DNA from: Hybos culiciformis
Taxonomy: Eukaryota; Arthropoda; Insecta; Diptera; Hybotidae
DNA: 64,000 nt
Assembly: GCA_964007475.1 (NCBI GenBank)
Contig: OZ023274.1
Coordinates: 85,703,936 to 85,767,935, forward strand
Direction: 5' to 3'
Made by a program: the position numbers and the translations under genes. Positions 10,242 to 24,756 of this stretch are shown here, piece after piece. Position 1 is the first letter of the stretch. Every line of letters starts with the position of its first letter. Under the pieces are notes generated by a model that was not told the origin of the DNA, searched no databases, and saw nothing but the letters and a program-made list of their open reading frames with translations.

Positions 10242-13200
10242 GTAAGTTATAACAGTATTTTAATTAAATATTATCAAGAATTATGAAAAAAAAAAGAAGA
10301 TATTCTTCATATGTGAACTTAATTTGATTAAAGTTGAATAGTAAAATATTGAAAATTTTTATAAATTATTAAAATTCTTTAAAATATAGTATCATAGATA
10401 TATGTTGAAATTTTTTTTAAATTTGTAGTATGAACCTACTATCAAGAAATGAAGAATCCAAAATTTTGTGAGACCCCAGAAGAAAATTAATAAAATAATA
10501 CGACAAACAAGAAAAATAATTAAAATTAAGTAAAACAATCAATTACATATATTACAATCAGCAGTAATTATTATTATTATTATTTATATTGAATGAGTAA
10601 TTTTGTTTTGTAGATTTTAAAAACAAGAACTGAAAAAAATTTTCAATATTAATTTTGTTAAACTCGTGAATGTTTAGGGCGTTGACGTAAAATAATCTGT
10701 AATTCAATGAAATATTTGGAGATAAACATTTCATCGATCTTTCAATGGATTTTTCCTCTTTACTTTATTTTTAATTTGAAAAATACCTATTATTTTAACA
10801 TATGGTTCTGATAGTTATGACAGTCACATATCAGATAGTTACAATTTACCACATCGTAATATAAATGATGTACAGCGTTGTATAGTATAATATTTTATGC
10901 ATAATTAACCAAGTCAAAAAAATTCATTATGAATAAGTATGACAGCAAAAGAACATACAAAATATTAATTTTTTGATTGTTGTTATCAAATAGCCTCAGT
11001 ATTACATACTTACATTCATATTATGTTCAGTTCTTACCTGAGGGTATTTTATATACAGGAAAAATAATAATATATTTAGCTTACAAAAATATTTTTTTGT
11101 ACACAAATACCACATATAGTATAAAAATTTCATTCAATTTAATTTAATAAAAAAAAAACAAAAAATAATTCCTCTAATATTTTTATCCTTGAATCGAAGA
11201 ATTTTTCAACATAAGTTGACATTATTCGTGCGAGAAAAAAATGTAATAAATTTGACACCACAGTGGCATATGACAGATAATTTTCCAAGAAAAACCTTAT
11301 TCGTTTTTTATTTTGTGTATTTTCTTCTTGTCTTGAACGAATTTTAAGAGAATATTTACCAAAAAATGATTATATACGTGCAAGCTATCAAGTTAAAAGG
11401 ATTTCTTTACTTAGTATACAGAGGGTTTCTACATTTGGGAGTTAAGAAGACATGAATTACTCAAAAACAAAAAAACAAAATTATATTTTATTTATTTATT
11501 TTCTACTTAGTATTTCATATTTTAAATAAAATGTGCGCAATTGAGTGTCTTAGGAATTTATTTTTATTCACAAATTAACAAATATAATAATAAATTTTTA
11601 TTTTTTGCCATTGAGAATTTTTTTTTTTTTTTTTTCAAATAAATATTTAAATTTTAATTCACTTGTGTTTTAACATCATCGCATGAAATTGAAAACATAT
11701 GCATTGTTGGTTGCATCTAAGTTTTTTTAATTTGAAGAAAAAAATTTATTTATTGTATTATGCAAAAATAATATTTAAATTTTGATATTTAATATATAAC
11801 AAAATTCTTTCACTTAATATACAAAATAATATTTTATATACCTATCATATAAAATTCAAATTAAATATTTATACATTTTACACCGACAATACATGAGTTG
11901 GGTATATTTGATGATATCGTTATTAATATAACAAATAGTCCTGTTATATATTGGTATTATCACAATACAAAAATCTGAGAATCGAACGCAAAAAAGAATA
12001 GATAAAAAAGTGATATTAAAATCTTGTTTATAAAATTATATTAGTGTCATCTTCATTGAACTATTACAAATTAAATTTATATCATTTTATTGTAGATGCA
12101 AAAGTGAATGAATATAATATTTCGTTGCAAAAGGGGCATGTTTTAGTTAATAATAATTTGTAATAGAAGTTTGAACATACAAGTCAAGGAATAAAATGTG
12201 TTGTCTCGAACAAATACATTGTGGTTACTTATAAAATTCATCCAATTTTCTTAACGACAATTTTCCTGAACTAAATTTTATAACGTTTTGTCACACCTAA
12301 TTTTTATTGGTTCACAGTGAAAATGCAATTTCCGATTCCAGTCACAAATTATTATTATTTTTTTTTTAGAATTTTCCAATACCTAAGAATATTTTTTTTT
12401 TGACAACTTCTTCTTTAATAATTTTTATAATTTATTTAAGAAAAAAATTCTCAGCACATTTTCCTTCATTAACAGAAATATTTTATTAAAAAAAAAAAAA
12501 ATAAAAATATTAATTTATTATTCTATAACTGAAAAATCAATTAAAAATTTATGAAAAATTGCATAATTTCCTATTGAATATTAATTGATAACATAATTGA
12601 CCTAAATGTTCAATAGAAAAACAATTTTCCAAACGTATATATTAAGTAGAAGAAATAGTATATAGAATAAAAATAAACCCCCTCTTTAGTAAGTACACTA
12701 CCTATCTTATGTTAATTATGCAAAAAGCGAAGAAAAACTTTTTTATTTTATGTTTTTTTTTTTTACCTAACTTCTTTCTTCTTAATTAATTTCAGATATG
12801 AATTAGAAGATTTTCAAAATGTAATTTAATATTTTTTATTCTACATTCAGGTATAAGAAATTATTTATAGAACCCTTTCTGAATATAATATTTGCATAAA
12901 TTTTTTTTACCTTATTTGTTAATGTAATGTGGTATATAAGAAACTAAATTAAAAATTCATCAAGAATAGAATAACTATAATAATGTTGTGTAATAGTTTG
13001 AAGAGTATGCTTTTAAGTTTAATTGAAAACGCAGTATAGTTTGCAATACAAGGATATTTTATTGAAAGCAAATCTTATTTAGGGCCAGTTTATCTTATGT
13101 TAAGTCAATGTTTATATAGGATAAATATTATAAAAGTAAAATAACACAACAGCTAAAACTTATTTTCGATCAATGCTAATAAGACCCAAGCATGTTTAAT

Positions 13201-16200
13201 TTTTTTTGATTCCCGGCTGTATTTTATTCATTATATTGCAATTTAATAAATTTCTAAATATTTTCTTTAATTTATAAATTTAAATAAAAGTATATGAAAT
13301 TTTCTGTTAGCTTTATAATAAAGAATAAATTCCGTTTAATTTATTGCGTAAAATACATAAAGCTCTAATATATATTTTCTTGTTATTTTTTTTTTTTAAG
13401 AAAAATCAAATAACATTATATTTTTATATTATATAAAGAAAAAGAAAATTAATTAAGCAAATAGCACAATTTTCTTAATTTAGTGTTTTTTAATTTTGTA
13501 GACTAGAAACTAAGCAGTTAACTTTAAGTTTTGGTTCTAAGAATATACAAATTCAAATGAATGTAATATAAATTTTAATTAAAATAAAAATGGGAAAAAT
13601 ATGAACAAAATGTATTCAATATCAACCTCAAAATTTTAAAAGTAGTATTTTATATTTTACACAAAACTATACTATAAATTCTAATTATTATGTTTTAGGT
13701 AACCAATTTTATAATTTAATAACATAATGTAGAAACTTAGTGTATTAAAATTCTATCCTTTAAGTATAGGCTCCATCAAAAACTAAAAATCGATCTGTTT
13801 TAATTATCAAAATCTATCTTAATTATGACGAAACAGTAAAAATAAGATTAATATGTGATATTTAAAATGAAGTTATTCACTACTTGCTTCTGATTATAAT
13901 ATTTGAATTCGTCTTCGTGAATCTATATTAGCGCCCGCCTGCCTCGAAGAAAAAAATTAACTACTACAATATTATGTTTAAGAATTTTCATTTGCTTTTT
14001 GACTTGGCATAAAAATGTTCTTAAATTAAATTTTAAAAATCTCGTTCTCTGCAAAGTCAATTCATTAAAAAAAAAAAACATTTTTATTTCTATTTTTCAT
14101 GAATTTTTTCCTATGATGCATTTTTAGTACACGCAAAAACATTCTTTTTCGAATATTCTACAAAAAAGGATGATTACCTAAACCTACATTTTTATTTTTA
14201 ACAAAAATAAATTCATTGAAATTGAAAATTTAATTAAAAATATTTCTTTAACATTACCTCAGCCAAATTTGGGAAATAAATTAATCTATATAATAATACC
14301 GAAATTTCGGCTAAATGTCAAATCATTAAATTATGTTCAATGTTATTCAATTCCATAAATGTTATATTATATAATTTTCACTGAATATAATAAAATACAA
14401 AATCTGATATTTAATAATATATTAACAAGATACTAATCTGTATAATAATATATCTACTAAAGAATCACTAATTTCAAGTATACAATACTTCAGATTCAGG
14501 CTGCGAAATTTTCTTACAAAATTTATACATAATTTTCATAATTCAAAATTGAATAACGAATATAAGAAACTTTCGTAACTTGTTTGAATCTCAACTATAC
14601 AAACGTTATTCGTTGTGTTGTGCTGTAGTACTTATTATATTTTAATTTAGTGCAGAGAATTGTTGAAATATTGGTGTTTTATTTCAATTTATTATAATTA
14701 AAATTGTTGGAATCCTATAATTTCATATTTTTGTTAAAGTTTTAATTTTTTATGCAAATTAAATTTAAAATACTTATTTAATTCATAATTTCTTTTCGCG
14801 TTTAATTTGAAAGGATTTAAGAATAAAATTTATATATTTTTGCTTCAAGCTTGAACTAAATTGATGAGAAAACTGTCGGTAATGATCGTTAGCTAAAAAA
14901 TTACTATAGATAACATGAGTTTTAATTTTAATTTTTGTTTTCTTTTTAAGAAGAAATATCTACAATAATATAACATATATAAATAAGTACAGAATTTAAA
15001 GTCGAATTTTATGAATTTTGAAAATAAAACCCCTTTTAGGGTTATAATGATAGAATTTTTGAAGGAATGTTACAGTCATATGAAATGATGCATTATAATA
15101 AATAAAATATAATCGCAGTTGCAAAAATTCTTCATTAATAATGAAATGTTATCTAAAAGACAATAATTTTCATAATTTTCTTCTATTATTGCTTATCCTT
15201 GTGCCTTCTCTTAAAAAAATTAATGGAAAAAAAAGCAGTCATCAGTGTCGAAGCGAATATACTTATTATATAAAAAGACGGAAATTTCTGAATCAAGAAA
15301 ATTATGTGAATACTTTTATGATTCAATATAATTTAGTACACGAAGTGTTAAAGTTTAGTTGTGTTGCCATTTTCAAAGAAGCGGGCAGAACTAACCTGAT
15401 TCGAAGAAAAAATATATAAATTCACCCTTAAAAAATTTAAGATCTTTTAGTTGAAAATCCTTCATACCGCAAGAGATGTTAATCATTAAGAAATTTTTTT
15501 TTTTTTATTCCGTGGCTTTGCGATAGCACTTGAAGATATTGAGCTTGAAGCTGAAGGCAAATAAATACTATAACTCCCTGATTTTAATGAATAAAAAATT
15601 TCATATGAAAGCGTATAAAGCGGAAAAACAAACATTTTTGATATTGAAAGCGTAATTCCTATGTTATTACGTATTTGAATAATAGAAAGCTTAAAAGCGC
15701 ATAGGATTTGGGCGGGCTTACTCTAGATAGTCAAGAAGAATAAAAATAGTTAATTTTATATTTTATTTTAACAATTTTTAGCTTTTGTCGTCAATGACTC
15801 AAATTCATATTTCTTTATTATCTTGTGTTCATTTTTTTATATTATTATTTGCCTTAGAAATAACGCGTTTCATGCATACAAAAAAGCAATTTTTTCTTTT
15901 ACATATATATATAAATAAAATTCTAAGATTGTTGATATTTTTCTTTATATTTTATTTTTTTCCTTTTTCAAGCATGAATAAAACGATTTTTACGTTTTTG
16001 TTTACCTTTTGAAGAATCCTTTTTTAATAAATTGTCATTTTCATGATTATAATAAGTTTACATACATTTTGGTACAATGATTCTCAAGTTCTTATTCATC
16101 CCAAACAACACCAGTTAGTTTTGAATTCTGCATAAAAAAACTTCCATCACATCTCGAATATAACAATTTTAGGATATACTAGTTCATTGGACTATTAGGG

Positions 16201-19200
16201 CTAATTTTTCTCTAACTAAAGAATAGTGTAAAAAAACTCAGAATTCATTTAATTAAAAATGAAATCTAATCATCAAACTAAATTAGTGTACTTACTTCAA
16301 ACAATTAAAAATATAAAAGAAAAATATAAATTAACTTTTTGTTTTTTATTAAACCTCAAACCGAACCATCTTTCGTAAGTGTGACAGCCTATTGTCAACC
16401 TATTTTGCATATTAATATAGTACATACTTATATTAAAACAAAAAATTTACTGTCTACTAGTTGATTTTTATTTATATAATTTTATTTTCTGGTTCTATTA
16501 ATGTTGAAAAAAAACTTCGTAATAAAATAATAAAATTTTTTTTAAGTATAAAAATCAAAAATAAACGGATTAATACATTTAGGATACAAAAAAATTCATA
16601 AAAGAATGCTTTAACAACGTTAGCAAATTTTTTTTACATTTTTTAAGAAAGCATAACATAACTGAGAACCACATATTCTAAAAGAAAACAATCTAAGTTA
16701 AATAGCCTGCAGGTTATTTTGAAAAAAATAAAACAGTGTAGCTTAACTTTGCATAAACATATTTAATATAAATTGGTGAAACAAAAGAATATTTGAAAAA
16801 TAACACAAATCTAGTTAATGGGCTCAACATTTAATTATATAAATAAATATCTGAATTATTTGCTAATTTAGTTGATAATGCAAAATAAAAATTTGTAACA
16901 AAATGATTATCTAGGGATACAGAATCCAGAAATATTTTTTGTTCCTATTATTTTTTTTTTTGTCATGCTTATTCGTATTTTTATGGCATATAATATGTAT
17001 GCTGTATATGTTCTATGTGTGGATACACATAAATATTACATATATATATATATTTTTAAGGTGAAACGTGTTAAGAAAATAAATTGCAATCAACACTTAA
17101 CATCAAATATGAATGGAATAAATAATTATTATATATATTTTTGTTTTCTAGTTATATATACAATATATACATATATTTATTTCCCCCATATCCTTATAGT
17201 AGATTTCAAACTCATATTGTCATTTTATGTAGTCTGTTTTTATTGTTTATGAAAATATATACTTTTCATAGAAAGAAGAAGGCAAAAAAAAATATTTTAA
17301 ATAATGCATAAAAATGTATTTATATTGTAATGTTGCGATAACATATGTTTATTGTTTATTTTATATGGTAAATAAAAAAAAAAACAAAAAAAATTCTTTG
17401 GATAAATATTTTATATCACATAATTATTTAAATATTAAATATAATGTAAACAGAAAATGCCTTGAAAAGAGTTCTTTTCATTTCGAAATTTTTAATTTTT
17501 TTTGCAAATGCAAATTTGTCTAACAATTTTTAAATTAATATATTTTGAAATTAAGAAATTTAAATTAATTCATTATTTATACAAACATTTTGTCAATAAA
17601 ATTAAAATTAAATTGAAAATAAGAAATTCTTAGAAAAAAATAATTTTTAGAGTATAGTCCATATTTTCTTATTTTTTTGCATTATTCTTTTACCAAATTA
17701 TTCTTACAACCAGTTACCAAGGAGAAAATAATGATCTTCTTTCTTAAGAGCAAAAAAACAAAAAATTATAATCAATTTATGTTCAGAAATACTCATTATA
17801 TGTACATTCTTATATCTGTAAATATATATATTATAGTTATATATAAATATTGCACTTTGTTTAAATCAAAAAGTAACTTTGTAAGCAAAATTTATTTTTT
17901 ATGTTTTTTACATAAAAAAATAATAATAATAATAACAAGTAACATTATACTTTAACTTCACTTAAGAGTATTATTTACTAGTTTTTATTTTGCAAAAATA
18001 TTAAAAATAGCCAAAAAGCCAAAGAAGAAGAAAATTTTTTGGTTATAATTTTATTTTTTTTTCCTCTTTTTCAGCACTGTTAAAAGTGTTAAAAATATAA
18101 AAGGATTCATTTAACAAGAATGAAAAAAAAAAAAAAAAAACGAAAATAAAATCCACTTAAGTTAAAAATGTATAAATTTAATAAAAGAATTTTATTTAAC
18201 ATCGTCGTCGTCGTCGTCGCTATATTGGGTGGATAGATGGAAAAATATTCATTTTTTTTTAACTGCTACATTCTTTATACTTGATAGTTGGTACATTGGA
18301 AAATTTGGACACAAAATGGTTTTTTTTTTCATAACGATGATTTTTATTATTAGGGACTAAAAAATCTGTATTGTACCAGAAGTTATTATAATAATGTCTT
18401 CGTCTTTCTCGAATTAGGACTTTACTAATAATTTAATAATTTAATCCTGTAGGTCATAAGAAATTTACAAGTCTAGAATAAAAATAGGAATCTAACCTTG
18501 TAAAGTGTCCCTTGTCACTCTTATTTTTTGCAATAAAATAACCAATTTTAATATAAATTTGACCCTTCTGCAGATAAAAGGTCACGAAACATAGTTTATT
18601 TTCCCCGGAGAACAATATTGATTGTTTTCTCATAATATCTAAACTTAATATTAAAATAAATAAAATATATGTATAGCTTTTGTTTTTTAACCAGATTTCC
18701 TCAAATATGCTAAAAATTACAAATTAAAAACAAAAAAAAAAAAAATTTGTTTTCATTTCAAATAATGCCACTAGCTGTCAACTAATAGTTAGACAAAAAA
18801 AAAAATTTAACTATCATTTATTCTATGCACATAGTTTTTTGTTTGTTTATTAAAGAAAAAAAAAAAAAAGATTTTTTTTTTTGTTTATTCACATTTATGT
18901 TTCGGTTTAATGGTTTTTGCATAAATAAGATTTTTCATATTATTTTTTGTTGCTGCAATTATTTTTCGTTCATTCTATATTATGTATACTATATAGTTTT
19001 TGAAAGAGAAAAAAAAATTATTAGCTAAAGGAAGACAGTTTTCTTTTATTTTATCGTTATAATTTTATGAAAAGTTTTAATAAGAAAATTGTTATTTTGG
19101 GAATTTTTTGCACTTCAAGTTTAATTTTATCCCAGGGAGAACAAAAAAAAAAACATTTATAATTCACATTATTTCGTACTTTTACTTTTTTTTTTTTTTC

Positions 19201-20345
19201 TTTTTATAAAGCACCTAAATTTTTCCTTTAAAGTTCTCTGTCTGAAGCAGGTTCTTGAACTTTTCAAGGATTTCAGAAAAATATCAATAATTTCATAAAA
19301 AACCAAAAGAAATATGTACCTACATAATTTTTTTATTTTTTTTTTTTGACATTTATCCAATATTTTAAGTTTAAAAAGTTTTGAGTGGATAATTTATTTT
19401 AAAACGAAGAAATTTATTTCTCTTTCTAAAATAATTTTATTATTATTGATATTATTTTGTTATAAATTATTAATATTAACATCTTTATATGCGAAAATGT
19501 ATTCTTGAAAATATTTTAATTAGGGTTCAAAAAAATACAATGAATAAAAATTAGAAATTAAAATACGAAAAATCTCTTTAATTTGTTTTATTCAACAAAA
19601 TTTATCACGGAAAAATTTCATATTTCTCTTTTCTTTTCTTATAATTTTTTTTGTTCATATTTTCAAAAACAACAAAATTTGTATGACTGGTCTTAATAGA
19701 TAAAAAAAAAAAAAACAAAAAGAAAATACAAATATTTTTCATTAACAAAAAAGCATAACAAAAAAAAAAGTATATAATAATTAGAACAAATTCATCAAAA
19801 AAATATACAAAAGTAACATAAAAAAAAAAAAAAAAATTAATTAAAAAGACAAGTTTTTTTCCTACATTTTTTTCTCATACATTTTTTTTTTTTTTTTTTA
19901 ATTTAGAATGTCCTTTTTTGTATGTTGTCCTTTTTTTCATCATTCTTTTTTCTTTTTTTGTTGTTATTATCTTATTTATTTATTTATATTTTTCAAGTAG
20001 ACTTTCTTAGTAAATGCCTAAAAGCATATAAAAAAAAAAGAGAAAATAAATACAAAAAAAAAAGATTTAATGAAAAACAAATTAGAAATAAAATTTTCTC
20101 CTTTAAAAGCTAATTTTACAAAATAAAACTAAAAACAAATGAAAATTATATATATTTAGAAAATATTTTCAAATTATCGTTATAAATATAATAAATATTA
20201 ATTATCGTCAAAAATATGATTGCGTTAATGAAATTGAAAAAATTTTGAAAATATCCTGTTCACTAAAAATGAATTATTAACTTAAAAAAATTATAACCAT
20301 AAATTTATTTAATTCTTGAAATTTATTTTATTTTTATTTTTTCAG
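10242..20345 (+). other. Intron, 10.1 kb, no gene seen
   Basis: The second-largest intron. It is almost entirely AT-rich sequence with homopolymers, and carries a (TCG)6 microsatellite at 18202-18220. Several short ORFs occur; none has a recognisable domain. One at 15141-15419 (92 codons) begins with a hydrophobic stretch but lacks further support. The flanking exons join to give adjacent complete Ig domains, so no domain is missing here. Confidence 0.7.
18202..18220. repeat. (TCG)6 microsatellite
   Basis: Six TCG units in an otherwise AT-rich intron. A simple repeat with no sign of coding use. Confidence 0.85.
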
Positions 20346-20482
20346 ACCCACCATCACCACCATTAATATCGGGTTATAGCGAAGGTCAAATAATACCAGC
20401 TGGTTCAATACAAAAATTGTTATGTGTTTCTTCTGGCGGAAATCCATTGGCAACTTTAACTTGGTTCAAAAATGACAAAAAG
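20346..20482 (+). CDS. sns: sns-like exon: N-terminal half of Ig domain w4
   Basis: Acceptor TTTTTTCAG and donor GTAATT, phase 1 in and phase 0 out. It encodes PPSPPLISGYSEG, the B strand KLLCVSSGGNP with its cysteine, and LTWFKNDKK with the core tryptophan. It closely parallels w2 (GY.EG near the start, SRGGNP or SSGGNP after the cysteine). Confidence 0.9.
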
Positions 20483-23400
20483 GTAATTAATAATATTCAT
20501 AACTATACTAGAATATAATAATGAAAGCATTAAATTTATATAGAAAGATATTCAAAATAACATATTAATAAATTTTTTTAAAAAGGCTTAAAAATACCAT
20601 TTTTAGTTATCCTGCACTATTATCCATATAATACCTCTTAAGCCTTTTATTATGTGAACCATCAAAAATTTTTACCTTGGGTTGTAATTCAAAAAATAGG
20701 AACATTAAAATTCAATGTTACATCGTACAATTTTATTTATATATACAATAAATATATATATTATATTTATGGTATGATAACCAAAAATACATTTTTTTTA
20801 TGTATTACATGCATGCATGAATGATAAAAAATATGTAGGATTTTTTTTTTTTTTTTTATTCTCTCTATATATTTAAAAATGACAAACAGAAAAAAAAAAA
20901 AAATGAATGCATTAAACTTTTTGGCACTAAAGTCTAAAAAAAAAATTCATAAACAAATATGTACAAAACAAAGTAATGCAAATTAGAGCCAAAAATAAAA
21001 AATAATAATAATAATAATACAAACAAAACGTTGAAAAAGAAAAAAGAAAATGAAATTACAAATATTTATACATTTTTTATTTTTTAACATTTAATAAGAG
21101 CATAAAGTTATTTTTTTTTTTTTGCAATGTAAACTACAATATGTATGCAGCATCATGAAACATATAATACACATAGAGTACATGTAGTTCTTTTTTTTTA
21201 GAAATAAAAATATGAAAATAAAATTATTTTATGCTCTTTTACAAACTAGATAATTTTATGTTATTATAAAACAAAACATAAAAACTAGAATTTACATTAA
21301 TTGAAAAAATATAGTTAGCAAAAACATAAGATATATATAGTTGTGTACATTCATATAATATTCTATATGGTTTAATAAATTAATCTAACTCTGTGTAATA
21401 ATAATATTTCCATATAAAAGTACTTATCAATTTCAAATTATTTCTTAGCTCAAAAATTATAGCAATAAATTCAAATTTCTTATAAAAGAGTTGTAATTTT
21501 ACACACACCTTTTTTTACATTAATTATATCTCAATATTAATAAAATGTATGCTGCTGCTGTTAAAATACTAAAAAATTTGTTCACAATCTATGAGTAAAA
21601 AAAAATAAAAAAACCGCCAAATTGTACCCATAAAAAAAACCAAATTTAAATTGAAATTTTCATTTCAACTAAAAAAGAAAATTGTTGAAATTTTGGCCTC
21701 AAAACTAAATTTGTTTTTAATCACAAGCTTTATTAAGAACTTTATAGAGTTGATTTTTTCAAAGGATATAAGAAAAATGTTATTATATTATTTATTCTGC
21801 AAAAATTAATAAATGTAAAACAATTTTTCAAAATAGAATTAATAATCGTTTAACATTCAATTAGAAATACACTTGTATAAATTGGAGAGATTCCTATATC
21901 CACAGGATATATATACATAATATTCTTTGAAGCAAAACTTCAGTTAAGGAAAAGTTCTATGGTTCTATGAAAGTTCTAAAGTTCTAGAGAAACAACTAAG
22001 AATTTATGAATTTCATCATAAAACGCTTAACCGATCATTATTTTAATTTTAAACTAATATTATTAATTACTTGTGTGTAATTTTATCACATTAGAATTCG
22101 TTAATATTATAATTATAAAAGTATTTTTGTTCTTTGGTAATTTTGTTCAAAATCATTTGAGCATAAAACTTAAAAATAATAAGTATTCTTTATTACCATG
22201 AGTATTAAAAATAAAGATTATACTCATTGTGACACATTGATAAAGAAAATTTGGCAAAAATTCCGTTTTGATGATTTTTTACATATTATATATAATATTA
22301 TGTGCATTATATTTATTATGGTTGATGGTTATGACTTAAGTTATACCTTATTTTATATTTGACTGTGCTGTCATTAAATAACATAACGAATATAAATGCA
22401 AGTAAAAAAAAAAAAAAGATAATGCATATGTGTTAAAAAGCATACTTAAATTTTTTTTTTTTTCAATATTTTTTGGATGACAAAATTTATTTAAATTTTC
22501 ATACAATTATTTTTTATTTCTTGTATCTAAACATTTTTCAAACTAATCTTTTTTCCTAAAAAAGACGACGTTGCACACACGAATAAAACAATTTTACGGG
22601 AAATATATATAACTACAAAAAATTATGTGTTTATGGTTTTAGGTATTTGGCATTTTTATTTCCCTAAATAAAATTATTTTCAAAATATACACTTACAAAC
22701 AGATTCTTTTAAATAAATATTATATTTTAATTATAACTATGACAAATAAATATTTTCAATACATTATCAGTTATCAAACAAGCCAAATATCCACATTGAA
22801 ATCATAATATTCGCTTGAAAAATGTACAAAATTTATTTTATTAACCAAATTAGCTTGAAACTTAAAATCCTAACAATTTCTTTTCCTAACACATCAGACA
22901 AATTCAAATAATATAGTCTCTAAAATTCCTATATTATCATAAATAATATTTTTTTTGAAAATACAAAAAAAAAATTCTATCTATGCAAATTACTTTAACG
23001 AAAAATTTATAAAAAAAATGCAATATATGTTATCTTTTAACTATACATATATACTATATACGTTCAAAAGCATAAAATATTCTAGTTATGCTTTGATAAG
23101 ATTTTTTTCTCTCATATTTTTCAATTTATTTTGTTGCTTTTGATATAAGGCGGGCTGCTGCTGACTATTTAGCCTTCCATTGATTCTAATGTTCTTCAAG
23201 GAAATAACATAAATTTTTAAAAGGAAAAATGAAATTTTATCCGAACTATTATTAGAAGGAGTATGGGAAAATGATTTTTTTTTTATATAGAAGAAACATA
23301 AGTAACGTGATTATTATGTAAACTTTGTTGCAGATGAAATTCTCAACTTTTTTTTTTTGAAAATATGTTTGCATAAACTCTTAAGTAATTTTCTTGTTTT

Positions 23401-24096
23401 TTTTTTTTTTTTTTCCAAATTTATACAAAAAAGAAATTGTTTACAAAATGTCCTTGATGTTTATGCTAATTTTTTTTAACATACTACAAGTGATTTTTTT
23501 TTTATTTTGTAATACTATATATGGTAGCAAAGTTTAACGAAAATTATGGTGAAAAAAAAAAAAAACAGGAAAATTTTGCAAATATTTTTAGTAAATAAAT
23601 AAAGTTTATACCTTTATGGCATATACACTTTATTTAAATTTTATATTTAGTGTAATAGTTAGTATGCAAATTTAATAAAATACAAAAAAAAAAATGCTTA
23701 ATTTGTATTTTTTGAAGTAATTTTATATTTCCTCGTTTTTTAATTTCATTAAATTGGAAGCTCAAAAGTATCACAAAATCAGCAAAAAAAAAATATATAC
23801 TTGATGTAAACATATTATGCTCATTGTATGTATATATACATATGTTCAGTACATGTTCAAGTACGTTATTTAAAAATATTTATTTGTAATTAGGCTAATA
23901 AAAGTGGATTTTGTTTTGTGCCAGAACAAGAGAAGCAGACTAATTAATAATATAAATTTAAGCATTTGAGAGCTAATGTGCAACTTTTAAATTATTTCTC
24001 AATTTTTTTTAACTTAAGTCCATTTTTGTATAAAAATTATTCTTTGAACCAAGATCACAATTTTTTTTTATATATTTTTTTATTTCCTATTTTCAG
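20483..24096 (+). other. Intron, 3.6 kb
   Basis: AT-rich intron within Ig domain w4. No gene or element is recognised. It contains many A/T runs over 12 bases and ends in CCTATTTTCAG. Confidence 0.72.
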
Positions 24097-24250
24097 ATTA
24101 ATTCTGCTATTAAAACTACCGATAAATCTGTATCGGCAGAAATTACAATATTAGCTAATGTTACAGACAACCAAGCACGTTATAGATGTGAGGCACACAA
24201 CAGTGCAACAGAAATTCCACTTTTTGAATCGAAAACATTAAGTGTACACT
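24097..24250 (+). CDS. sns: sns-like exon: C-terminal half of Ig domain w4
   Basis: Phase 0 in and phase 1 out, donor GTGAGT. It encodes SVSAEITILANVTDNQ, then ARYRCEAHN with the second cysteine, and the G strand SKTLSVH. An NVT sequon is present. An 80-bp intron follows. Confidence 0.92.
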
Positions 24251-24330
24251 GTGAGTACTATATAAAATATAGTATACATATATATAGATTAAATTACATA
24301 TTTATAATTTGTTTTAAAAAAAAATTTCAG

Positions 24331-24468
24331 TTGCTCCTGAAACTGTTAAAATTCGAATAGACCCAGAAGAATTAACACCTGGAACAGAGGCCACATTAAT
24401 ATGTGATTCCAGCTCGAGTAATCCACCATCTAAGGTGTCATGGTGGCAAAATGGAATCGCTGTAGCTG
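24331..24468 (+). CDS. sns: sns-like exon: N-terminal half of Ig domain w5
   Basis: Acceptor AAATTTCAG and donor GTGAGT, phase 1 in and phase 1 out. It encodes APETVKIRIDPEELTPG, then TLICDSSSSNPP with the first cysteine and VSWWQNG with the core tryptophan. It is separated from its partner by only 123 bp. Confidence 0.92.
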
Positions 24469-24591
24469 GTGAGTTTTTATAAATTCCCCGCAATATTAAA
24501 AAATTTACTCTTCGTATTCATTATTATAATTTACATAATACACAATTAATTTTAATTTCGAAACTTTTATTTTCTATTCATTTACTTTCAG

Positions 24592-24756
24592 GTATTAACA
24601 ATTCTTCTAAACCAGGATTATGGGGTGGTACTGTCTCCACATTAGAATTAAAAGTAAATGTCACTCAAGAAATGAATGGCATTGTTTATACATGTCAAAG
24701 CACTAATGAAGCCCTCGTTAGAAGTGTTCATGAAGCAGTTAGTTTACAAGTTTTAT
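24592..24756 (+). CDS. sns: sns-like exon: C-terminal half of Ig domain w5
   Basis: Acceptor TTTACTTTCAG and donor GTAAGT, phase 1 in and phase 1 out. It encodes GGTVSTLELKVNVTQEMNG, then VYTCQSTN with the second cysteine and AVSLQVL as the G strand. The VNVTQEMNG.VYTC arrangement is typical of the family. Confidence 0.92.

Noticed and set aside
15141..15419. 92-codon ORF starting with a hydrophobic, signal-like stretch in the 10.1 kb intron
   Set aside because: No known domain, no splice partners, no start context, and composition like the surrounding intron. ORFs of this length are expected by chance over 64 kb.
18825..19028. Hydrophobic ORFs in introns (also 19922-20113, 22955-23143, 50413-50607) as small membrane proteins
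   Set aside because: TTT/ATT codons in T-rich DNA give Phe/Ile/Leu-rich chance readings; there is no other support.
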